From NCBI GenBank assembly GCA_001574975.1, contig KQ965733.1, positions 978,992-1,042,991 of the forward strand: a DNA stretch of 64,000 nucleotides, given 5' to 3'. Below are positions 22,481 through 32,072 of the stretch, in pieces. This stretch comes from Gonapodya prolifera JEL478. Taxonomy: Eukaryota > Monoblepharomycota > Monoblepharidomycetes > Monoblepharidales > Gonapodyaceae. The notes beneath the pieces are model-generated. The model saw only the letters and a list, made by a program, of their open reading frames with translations. It was not told the DNA's origin and did no database searches. How positions within the stretch are numbered: position 1 is the first letter of the stretch; every line of letters begins with the position of its first letter. Made by a program: the position numbers and the translations under genes.

Positions 22481-23017
22481 GCAATGTTTTTGTTGATTGA
22501 ATTGACGACGGCCAAAGCAAATGAATATACGGATGATTTTCGTCGCCATCAAGCAATGGACTTATTGCTGGCTACGAATCCATTCGAACCGTCTCTGTGT
22601 CACAGGATTTTCCCACGGACGAGCGCACTTACCACGACGATCAAACGATTCCCCCCGAATGTCGTGTACCACAACTTTGACGAGATTGGACTTTCCCTTG
22701 CTCTCAGCTCCAGTAAAACGGATGATACATTAACTCTCGATGAAATTCATCTTATGTTGAGGCCAGAGGGGACCAAGCCAGGCTTCAAATCGCAGTACAG
22801 CAGTGCCCCATTGCCCCATCTCGGTGAGAGGGCGGATGAAGCTACAGGAAAGGACATTGTCGAATTACTCGGGGAGCCGGAGAGGAAAGGAGGAGGGAGA
22901 ATCACAGAGGTGTGGTTTGAGTACCAGAAATTGGGACTGCAGATTGTGTTGGCTACCAAGGTTTGGGATGACGGTGCAAACGCGAAGATTCGAGAGCTTA
23001 TTTACTTCAAGCCCTAA
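22481..23017 (+). CDS. Conserved-looking protein of unknown function
   Basis: The frame is open from 22343 to the stop at 23017; the first sensible ATG is 22481 (MFLLIELTTAKANEYTD). The C-terminal 110 residues look like a folded domain: VVYHNFDEIGLSLALSSS, TLDEIHLMLRPEG, DIVELLGEPERKGGGRI, VWFEYQKLGLQIVLATKVWD. The alternation of G-E-P-x-R-K-G-G and E-Y-x-x-L-G-x-Q with a W-D-D near the end resembles small proteins known in several fungi, but I cannot name the family. An upstream exon is likely. The gene is divergent from the HAD phosphatase. Confidence 0.45.
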   Translation, partial: AMFLLIELTTAKANEYTDDFRRHQAMDLLLATNPFEPSLCHRIFPRTSALTTTIKRFPPNVVYHNFDEIGLSLALSSSKTDDTLTLDEIHLMLRPEGTKPGFKSQYSSAPLPHLGERADEATGKDIVELLGEPERKGGGRITEVWFEYQKLGLQIVLATKVWDDGANAKIRELIYFKP

Positions 23018-23391
23018 CCATAACGCGGAACGGAACGGAGATGGCGAGTGAAGCAAATCATGTTTTGTGATCGTTTCGAGCCTTTGAAGCGATCCACAAG
23101 CTTGCACCAATGTTGTCAATAATGCAAATAATTAATTTTTTGTCGGTGGCTGATGAATGTGTTAGCCGCATCTTCGCCCAGCTCGTTTCCATCGTCGGAG
23201 TTAGGGGTTTTCGAAGAAAGCAGAGGCATACATCCATATCCAATGCCCATTCACACTAATTGAAAATCTTCATTTCTCATATTTTACGGAGTGGAAGGGA
23301 GAAATAAAATTGTGGAATGCAGTAGCCGGTTGGGAGTTTGGTCGTGTTCCTGTTTCACCGTGTGAGAACAATCACCCCACTGAACGACCTC
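23018..23391. other. Intergenic
   Basis: About 370 bp lies between two genes on the plus strand. The sequence is AT-rich toward 23280 and no coding sequence or RNA gene is seen. Confidence 0.45.
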
Positions 23392-26144
23392 ATGGCGCTC
23401 CGGAACGGCGCCGGGTGTCTCATACCTGCCATCAACAGTCTGAAAGAAGCGGCGGCCGCCTTGCTCTGGTCCTTTCCAGACCAGTCACTCCACCCCGAGC
23501 AGTTCTCACAGACCGTTCCGGAGACACACGACACAGACGGGCTGATCGGGGATGCCGAGCACTTTTACGAATCAGATGCGCTCGATGACGATCAGAAGGA
23601 TGAAGTTCCCGGCTCCCGATTTCCTCCCCTGGTGGGTTCGGAACAGGAGGACGTGGAGACAGTTTTCCGGCGACTTCAGGCTGTTGCTGCTCAGATGGTC
23701 GGGAAAACGGAGCGACTGACGCGGGAGCGTAGGATTTTTGACAGCAACTTGAGGGATTTTGACTCTGAGGAGACGCGTCTGCAGAGGGAAGTCCAGGTGG
23801 TAACGTTCCCCAACATCCAAATCACGAAAACCCTCGGAGAAGGTACATACGGGACAGTCTCAGAAGGTTTTGTTCCTTACAGTGGAATTCTGTGAGTTTT
23901 CTGGCGAGGACTCGGTTTTGAGTGGCGTGCGAACCGAATCGGACACCTCATTGTCTCCCTCTGTCTGGCTTCTCTCTCAAGGCTACCTGGGGTGCCATCT
24001 TCTAATGTACAGCACTTTCTTCGGGTTGCTGTCAAAACGCAGAAGAAAGATTGGATTCACGAAGACAACACACGACTCTTGCCGGCAACAAGATGTATCG
24101 GGGTCAGACAAGCGGTGATACGGGAGATTTCCGTAAGTTCACATCACTCCCTGTCCGGAGCTAAACGCAAGGCAAATTACCCCGTGGCAAACCGGCATAT
24201 TTTGAATTTCTTCACAGGTCCTGCGACACCTCAACCACCCAAATGTCGTTAACCTCCTCGCGATACATCAGCAAAATGCTCTCAAGCATGAAGAACAGCT
24301 CAAGGGCACACTTCGAAGGTTGCGGATGGGAAAGCGTCTCAAGCAAAGCGCGAAGCAGCCCTGTATCGATCCCGGTCTCGATATTGTGGAGGTGTACGAG
24401 TTCGTGGAGTGGGATCTCGAAGTATGTAGCCGTCGGTTGCTGACGATCCCGACACCATAGTCAACGAGAATGTGTGACTTTTGGAATGACTCTCAGCGGC
24501 TTCTCCGCCTTCACGCCGCTAAGGGGGTTCCTCTCCCGTTTTCAATTGTTCGCTCAATCGCGGTACAGCTTATGGATGGGCTGACGTTTCTACACAAGCA
24601 CAATGTTCTTCACAGGGTAATGTTTGCCTTTCTCTCTTGTGCTCTTTGGGAAATCTCTCATTTGTATATCCCTTTCTTTGAAGGACGTAAAGCCTGCCAA
24701 CATTCTTCTCACACCCGAGGGACGTCTCAAGCTCGGCGATTTTGGCCTCTCACGTTATGGACACCTCCTTGCCTGTCCCAAGGAGCGCGAGTCGCTGTGG
24801 GAAGACGGAGAAGTGGCAAGTCCGTGGTACCGCCCACCAGAAATGCTCATTGATGGCTGGGGGGGAGAGTACGGCGAGGGATGTGGTGGGTTGCGCGGCC
24901 TTTTCTTGGGACGCTAGTATCTCAAGACTGACGGTGTATCATCGTGTCACCATTAGATCTCTGGGCCGCTGGATGTGTTCTTGCCGAGCTCGCTTTTGGC
25001 TTCGCCCTCTTCAGTCGCCATCCTCCCGCTCATCGTGCTAAGGCGATCCGACTGTTTGATTCATCTCTTACCGTCGCGGATTCACCAACGGAAGCGACGG
25101 TCCCGCGTAGTGTTTCGGAGACCGCCGTGCCTGATTACTGCACTGATGAGAGCGAATTGGAAGATGAGCTCGCAAGCGCTTTGGGCTCCCAACCAGTGAC
25201 CGTCCCCTCGTCAACGCCGTGCGGAACACAGTCGTACCAAACCCCCACTCCAGTCGTCGGTCGCACTTCGTTGTGCTCTGAAGGATCAAGCTCAATCTCG
25301 ATCTCCAACGTCGAACTCCAGGGGCAATCCAGCGACTCTACATCTCCGAGTGAGGCGATTGCCGTGCTAGACAGTTTGGAAGATCCGTTTGGAAGGCCGG
25401 TAAGGACCACGCAAGTTCAACGGATGGTGGCGGTACTTGGAAAGCCCAATGGTGAGACGTCTCACTCGATAAAGCACAGGTGTCGCCGTTTTAACCTCTT
25501 TTTCTCACAATCGAGACCCCGTTCTTCCTCGCTGGCCAGGACTACCCTATCGACCACCTTCTTATCTCCATCCCCTTGTCAAGTCGTTACCTCTCGCTCA
25601 CCCGGATGCTACCTCGCTCCCTGCCCTCCTCTTCCAGCGATTCCGCACCGAGGCCCCTGTCGTACAGAGCGATCACCAGCACCCAATGGTAGAGGACTTA
25701 CTCTCTGCCATTGAGCTGAGACGAATGGCGAGGGACGTGGACACGGGCGACTTGGTGTTCCTAGAATCCCTCCTTGGGGGATTGCTCAGCTGGGACCCAA
25801 ACGGCAGGGGCAATGCAGAGATGTGGGCGGCTGAGATGCGCAGGATGGGCTGGGATAGAGAGTAAGTATTTGCGCTCTTTTTATTTCTCACGCCAGGTTT
25901 CGCGTGATTCATGCTCTCTGATCCCGTCATTCACAGATGCACTGCCATCCAGTCACCTGCTTCTCGCAACCTCGTCTCCGTTCCAATCATCCGCCCTGGT
26001 ACGGCGTCTGCCCCCCCAAGGCCGCTCAGGAATGGCAAAGCGTTGGAGACGGATCCATGGGAGTTACCGAGGGTGGGTGACAAGACGGGAAAGAGGAAGA
26101 GGGAAGCAGTCGAGGGAGACAAAGAGAAACGAAGGAAAGTCTGA
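23392..26144 (+). CDS. CDK-like serine/threonine kinase with long kinase-domain insert
   Basis: ATG 23392 (MALRNGAGCLIPAINSLKEA) opens an acidic N-terminal region. The kinase domain starts at about 23815 with ITKTLGEGTYGTVSEG (glycine loop). It continues with VLRHLNHPNVVNLL, then HKHNVLHR spliced to DVKPANILL (catalytic HRD), KLGDFGLSRYGH (DFG), PWYRPPEMLI (APE-like) and DLWAAGCVLAELAFG. These are CDK-family motifs (W-Y-R-x-P-E, G-C-x-x-x-E-L). Between that helix and PFGRPVRTTQVQRMVAVLGKP sits an acidic Ser-rich insert of about 110 residues (25035-25380), which normal CDKs lack. The tail ends KRKREAVEGDKEKRRKV, a nuclear signal. The closest relatives may be CDK8, CDK11 or CDK20, but no cyclin-binding PSTAIRE-type helix was recognised. 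At least six introns. Confidence 0.72.
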
Positions 26145-26602
26145 GGTGGGAGGCCGGCATGCGGGGCCAAAGTTTGGCTGAAGGGGCGGTACTTTGGTTG
26201 TTTGGAACAGTGTTAGAAAAGAACGGTGGAATACTGGACGATCTCGTCACGAACACAAGAGGCGAGAGCAAGGATAGAATAGGAAAGTAAAGTTCAAGTA
26301 GTTGAAAACAGACGTCGAAATGCATGTGTGATTTGTAAAGTCCGAAGCCTTATGATGAAGGTAGGATGAGGCAAAAGATAAAGATTGCTCAATGTTTATG
26401 GTGGGACGTAATGTTTTCCAGTAAAAAGAGAAAGATAAAAGGGAAAATTGTTCTTCTGGCTCTTTTCTATTCATTCTCGCATTGGAAGTCATGCGCCTTT
26501 CACGTGCTGGGGACCGGCTGATCAGGGTCCCAAAATGGCGTGACCGACTGCGCCTCGCCACCACTCGTTCTCCTTTGTTCCACTCTCATACTCAAGTCCA
26601 CG
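26145..26602. other. Intergenic
   Basis: About 460 bp lies between the kinase and MMADHC genes, both on the plus strand. It contains an AT-rich stretch (26300-26470) and a pyrimidine-rich region just before the next start. No coding sequence is seen. Confidence 0.45.
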
Positions 26603-27718
26603 ATGCCGCCCACGCAGCTTTCCCTGCACGCGTCCTCCATCGTCCAGTCCTCGTCCTCGCTCGACTCGCAGGACCGCTTCTGTCTCTACCCGAAGCGCGC
26701 AGCCCAGCGCACCGCTGACACGGACATCAAGCTCGCTGCGGGGAACAAGCCAGCCTCCCTCGCTGCCCTCATCGCCGGCGCACCCAGGAAGCCCATAACG
26801 GTGCTCGACCCGAGGGACGTGGACGTCGCCTTTGCCCGCACGCCAAAGAACCAAGGTGGCGCCGCAGGCACCCAGCAGGACGCCGCACCATGGAGACCCC
26901 CGCCCCGCCCGTCCGTGCCGACCCCGACGTTCCACTCGTACGTGGACTACGCCGCATGGGCCGCTGAGAGCTCCCCCCAGACACCGGAGGCCGCTCCCGT
27001 CGCTGTCCCCGTCGTGGAAGAGCCGACGTCCACCACGTCCCGGTTCCAGCTGTCGCTCCACAGACCGGCCAAGAACCTTCTTCGCGAGCTGGCGACCGTA
27101 TTCCCGCGCCTCGTGGCGGAGCCTGCCGCCGCCGCCGCCGATGGGTACGCTGGCAGCGAAGGCAGAACATTTTCAGACATGTTGGTCATTGCCACGTTCC
27201 AGAAGGCTGAGAATGACCTCACCGGCACTGGAAAAGAGGTCGACAGGGAGAGGGATGTGATGCTGAGGAACGTGAGTGCTTGGTTGGGGAGGTTTGGGTG
27301 AACACGGCCTTGGAGTATTTTGATCGACGAAATTCGATAACGTCAAATCACCGTCTCCCAACCCCCTTTTCCCCGCCAGTTCTACTCTCTCGCACGCCAC
27401 CTTCGCTCACTTGCGCAGCCCTCATACTTCTTCGACGCCGCGGACCCGTCCTCTGGGTTCCCCTTCTTCACGCCGCCCGTGTCCAACAACGGAGGTTCGC
27501 CGCCGCTCCCCTTCCCCGACGTGCACGTCCTGTCTCGCCTGCTCGGGTACGACACGGTGCAGGTCGGGTGCTGCGGGTGCCTCGTCCACCCACGCTGGGG
27601 TGCGCGCTGCTACCCGGCCACCATGTTCACCACGGCGCCGAGGGAGGTCGTCGAAGGGTGGCTCAAGCAGCTCGAAGGCGCTTCCCTGGAGTGGCTCGAG
27701 GTCGGCGAGGAGGTGTGA
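26603..27718 (+). CDS. MMADHC: MMADHC-like cobalamin (vitamin B12) trafficking protein
   Basis: Two exons (26603-27271 and 27380-27718; intron 108 bp, phase 0) give about 335 residues. The C-terminal domain matches MMADHC/cblD closely by eye: DMLVIATFQKAENDLTGTGK (human has T-V-T-Q-K-T-E-N-D-M-T), VDRERDVMLRN, YFFDAADPSSGFPFF (human D-F-I-D-P-S-S-G-L-A-F-F), VLSRLLGYDTVQVGCCGCLV (human D-D-L-G-C-C-K-V-I) and HPRWGARCYPATMFTTAP. The Cys pair CC that contacts cobalamin through the MMACHC partner is kept. The N-terminal 120 residues are Ala/Pro/Ser-rich and may include a mitochondrial presequence. The protein directs B12 to methionine synthase and methylmalonyl-CoA mutase. Neither partner gene is in the window. 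The GC-rich sequence leaves long antisense frames open, which I ignore. Confidence 0.88.
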
Positions 27719-28229
27719 GCTCCGGGAGGACATGAAGGCGAAAAGAAAAGAAAGGGAGAATGGAGATGCCGCACACGACGACGCACATGATGCGTGGAGA
27801 CGAGGTGCAGGCGCGGAAGTGGGGGAAACGAAGACGTGGAATGGAATGAATGGGGATGAAATCCTGTTTTGATGCAGGAGACTGGAGAATGTGGAATGTG
27901 GAGTTGGGAAAGGGTTGCGTGCGAAATGCGCATGCGGGCGCCATGGTGGGACAGAGAATGTCCCACGTGTCTTGGTGCTGCCCCTTTATCGAGAATGCAC
28001 TGGTGCATTGAAGACGACCTAGACATGATTGTATGAGTAGTAGGATGAGAATATAGTCGCGAAGGGCTTTCGGTTTCATATTGTTAAGAGTGGGTCCCAG
28101 AGTATGGCGAGAGATAAGAAAATACGTTCATATGTTTGACAAGTGGTGAGCTCTCCACCCTGCTCCACCTGTTCTTGCAACAGTGTAACTGGTGTCCGCA
28201 GGAGTGGGTCACGGGGTCACAACACCGCG
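27719..28229. other. Intergenic
   Basis: About 510 bp lies between MMADHC and the carboxypeptidase gene, both on the plus strand. There is no domain-like frame. It likely holds the MMADHC 3' UTR and the next promoter. Confidence 0.45.
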
Positions 28230-30349
28230 ATGGTCAACCGCATTGCACGCCTTCCCTTGGCCGTCCTCTTCCTCACACTGCTGCTCCTTTCCGGCGCCGA
28301 CGCCCGTCCCCGCGTGCACCACGCCGACAAACCGCATCCGCAACCCGACAACCCAGATGGCCCATTCCTCGCAGACTTTCCACCGGGCGACCCGCGCATC
28401 CCGTCGAGCCACGCGCGCGACTTTTCCGCAGGCAGGGTTCGCTTCGACGGCGAGAAGCTCGTCAGGTTGACGCTGCGCCCTCATGACGATGCAGAGGAGC
28501 TGCGGGACCTTCGCGACGGCCTCGTGTTTTACCTCGAATCGGCACTGGCCCTTGACGTGTGGGGCGTCCACCGCACCGACGAGGGCGGCTTCGCGGTCGA
28601 TTTCAGGTGCTCGGACGAGCAGCTCCGCACCGTCGCCGACACGCTTGGCGTCGAGGCGGACAAGCGCGTGGAGATGGAGGTCGTGAATCCGGATATCCAG
28701 GAGGCGATTGATAGGGAGAACGTAAGGCTTTTGAAGGCGCATGTGGAAAAGGTGAAAGGGATGGCAAAGAAGGTGGGTTTCGAATCGAAGGCACTTCTGA
28801 GCTTCTGCAACGTCTGATACCATCTTTCTTCGTCCAGCCCGGAAAGAAACCTCCCCCAGCCAACCCATCGAATCCGTCCGCTTGGTTTAAAGAGTACCGT
28901 GAGTACACCTTTCGCCCGTCCCCCCACCATTCTGCGACCGCTTTTAAAATCCCCTATTGTAACCCCGTCCTTCCACCTAGACCCGTACCCCGAAATTCTC
29001 TCCTTCTTTTCCAATCTCGCCGCTGAGCACCCGTCTTTGGCCACCTTCACGCCGTCCATCGGCAAAACCTACGAGGGCCGCGACATCGCCGCCATCACCA
29101 TATCCGCCGTGCCAGCGGAGGCCCGCGATGCTCTCAAGGTGAAGCAAATCTGGTGGCAGGGGATGATTCACGCCCGCGAGTGGATCTCTGGCGCCACCGT
29201 GCAGTTCCTGGCCCACAAGCTCCTCACTGCGCATGCGGACGAGTCCGACCCCGACCACACGTGGGCCGTCAAGGTGCTCAACGAATCAGAATTTACCATA
29301 ATCCCAACTGTGAACCCCGACGGATATGAGTACACCTGGAGCAGGGACCGGATGTGGAGGAAGAACAGGAGGCCAGTAACAGGGTCCTCCGCGTACGGAG
29401 TGGATCTGAACAGGAACTACCCGGACGGATGGGGAACGGTAAGTTGTGGACATCCTGCGTGATCTACAAGCCAGTGCCTGGATGGTAAACACACTCCAAA
29501 TTGTGCTCGTGCAGGGTGGCGCATCCAAGAACCCCTACTCTGAAGCGTACCAAGGCCCCTCCCCACTCTCCGAGCCAGAAGTCAAGGTCCTTACCTCATA
29601 CTTCCTTTCACACATGAAACGAGCCGTGTTGGCCATCGACTTCCACTCCTACTCTCAGTTGGTACTTCGCCCATTGGGTTACTCGAGCTACCCAGCGGTG
29701 AGTCAAGGGGGGTGGGGGAATGAGAGTCGTCGGTTGGAGAGCTAACGGGAAAATTTCACACCGTCCCCATGGCTCTATTCAGCCCCACGATGCCAAACTC
29801 AAAGCTGTCGGCGACGCCGCCCGGGACGCCATCCGGGCGACGTCGGGTAAGAAGTATGTCAGCGAGAGGGAGATCGAGTGAGTTCCACCACGGAAGACAT
29901 ACCCCTGGCGCGTGACTCATTGTTGTTTTCGCTTTCTGTCCTATGTTCCCGTGTGACAGCCTTTACGCCGCGTCCGGAACAGCCGAAGATTGGTTTTACA
30001 GCGTAGACGTCGGGAAGAAGACGACAGAGGACAGAGGTGGGAACGGGAGGGTATACGGGTAAGCAACATGTGTTGAATTGTGTGGGACTGGCAACAATAA
30101 ACATTTTCTGTACGCTCAGATTCACAATCGAGTTGAGACCAAGTGCCAATGAAGGTGGCTGGGGAGGGGACGTGAGTTCTTCGTCCACTCGTGAAGAAAG
30201 TACTTCTAAATTGATTATTAAAACATACTTGGGATTGTTAGGGATTCATTCTGCCACCCGAATCCATCATTCCAGTCGGCGAGGAGATTTGGGCCGCTAT
30301 GAAAGCCGTTGTCCCCAAAGTGCTCGATGATCCCCTTGTGAACAAATAA
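28230..30349 (+). CDS. Secreted M14A metallocarboxypeptidase (zymogen)
   Basis: ATG 28230 starts a signal peptide (IARLPLAVLFLTLLLLSGADA). A propeptide of about 150 residues (VRLTLRPHDDAEELRDL to DIQEAIDREN) matches the M14 activation domain. The mature enzyme has WQGMIHAREWISGATV (zinc ligands H and E), DGYEYTWSRDRMWRKNRR, YGVDLNRNYPDGW (substrate-carboxylate N-R), AIDFHSYSQLV (third zinc ligand H), SGTAEDWFYS and FTIELRPS (catalytic Glu). All catalytic residues are intact. Introns fall at about 28772, 28899, 29439, 29701, 29880, 30060 and 30170. It probably digests extracellular peptides from the C-terminus. A-type or B-type preference cannot be judged. Stop TAA at 30347-30349, convergent with the deacetylase gene 41 bp away. 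Confidence 0.9.
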
Positions 30350-30390
30350 CACGTTAATTAAGTCCATACGAAGATGTAGTACACTTTGTT

Positions 30391-31919
30391 TTATATAAGC
30401 CCATTCACATAACCCCGCATCACTTCCGATATATTCTCTCCCATGTCGTCCACTCCATACCCTCCTTCCAACACAAATAGCGTTGGAACCCTTCTCTTTG
30501 TGGCAGCTTCGACCAGCTTGACACCGGCGCGAATCGAGGCTCCAATTAGTCGAAACCCTGGTGTCGTCAGTCCCAATCCGCCGACGGGGTCAAGGTGGAA
30601 CGTGTCTACGCCGAGAGAGACGAGGAGGAAGGTTGGGTTGTAGGGCACGACGTGGGAGTGGATAAGAGTGTTGAGAGTGGCGTGGTAGTGCTGGAGGATC
30701 GGGACGATAAGTAAGTTGAAGGTCTCCAATGACATGAAACCATTGGGAAAACAAATCACCTCTTCTCCGTCCTTTCCGTGGCAATCTTCCCTTGCGAGTG
30801 GCCGATTTATTGTGAAACCCTCCCCCTCCCCCGTCCCCGTCTCATCCTCGTGACCAGTATAGTGCGGAAAGTCCCACTGAGCGTGCAGTGATACAAACAG
30901 TGGGTTACTTCGATCATAAAATATGGACTGTGTTCCATTTCCGTGGTGGAAATCGACGTCGAGGATGGCAACGCGGGCGCCGTGTCGGTCGATGAGGTGT
31001 TGAGCGGCGACGGCAATATTGTTAATGAAGCAGTACCCAGCTTTGGGAAAGTTTAGTAAGGGGCAGTGAATGTGAGGCCACGTTGTACCACACCTCCGAC
31101 GTCACGGAATGCATGATGCCCGGGTGGTCTGCAAAGCGCCAGTGATGTCACAGGATTATCATCCTTTGGAGGTGAGCTTGCACTGTTCAGCTTCACGAGA
31201 TACTCAGCGCCAGATAAGGCGCACTGCGCCGCTGAGTAGATGGCCTGCCATGACTTTTCCATGATGACTGTCTGACCATCGCTTATGCTTGAGAAAAGCG
31301 CTTCGCTCAAATATTCACCGCCGTAAGAGTTAGGCGTTGCAACTTACTACCAGCCCATCCGAGCTCTTGCGTATCCCTCTCTAACAGATCTGGGCAACGA
31401 TGTTTGGGCATCAGGAGAAGGTGGAGGCTTTGCTGAATGTCTCCATCAAAAAAAACACCCCATATTGAGACATAAGTTGACGTCCTTACCGCGTGGTCCC
31501 GAGATATGTCTGATTGCCCAAATATCCGGGGTCACACCTCGTGTCGGATCCCCACCAACGTAATTTGTCCATTCGGCGTGGGCGTGACGGAGGTACTCGA
31601 TATAGTCATCAGAGTGCACTGCTCGAATCGGTTCAAGCCCGAAATCTGTGGGACTGGTAAGATTGAACGACAGGGATCGAGAACGGACTAACGCGTCGAC
31701 GGCATTTGAGATGCGATCTGGGGTTTCGTGAAATGGGATAATCTTCCCATATTCGAGCTCCTCTTGTGGCTAGCACATAGATGGACGTAAGATTGCGAAA
31801 ACACCGGGCGAAGGGGGGTTGAGTTAGCCGGTTGCACCACAATGAACATTGCCATCCCCAACGATCGTGCCTACATTGTGAAGAAGATGGGACTCGGTGT
31901 AGAAAACATCAACAGACAT
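30391..31919 (-). CDS. HDAC-fold deacetylase (acetylpolyamine amidohydrolase / class II HDAC-like)
   Basis: ATG 31919 gives MSVDVFYTESHLLHN, then YGKIIPFHETPDRISNAVDAL, LEPIRAVHSDDYIEYLRHA, LCRPPGHHAFRDVGGG (active-site H-H), VAILDVDFHHGNGTQSIFYD (zinc D-x-H and second H-H), FVSLHAQWDFPHYTG, LLVSLGVDTFHLDPVGG (zinc Asp) and LFVLEGGYGV (transition-state Tyr). The order and the S-L-H-A-x-x-x-F-P-x-Y-T-G motif resemble acetylpolyamine amidohydrolases more than Rpd3-type HDACs. Catalytic residues are complete. Several short introns. Substrates could be acetylated polyamines or lysines. No nuclear or export signal was noticed. Confidence 0.85.
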
Positions 31920-32072
31920 CGCTCTCTCTCCGGTGTTGGCGGCCGAACGAATGGCCAGGTGAGTGATTGATGGGCACCCCTCAAGTCAGGCTACGTTGAA
32001 TGTAAATGCGATTAATGTTTTCTATCAAGTACGTCACACATATTTCGCATATGCACATGCAAAGTACATTCC

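Noticed and set aside
26522-27061. 179-codon open frame on the minus strand
   Set aside because: It is antisense to MMADHC in very GC-rich sequence, Gly/Arg-rich, with no motif. The plus-strand gene is well supported.
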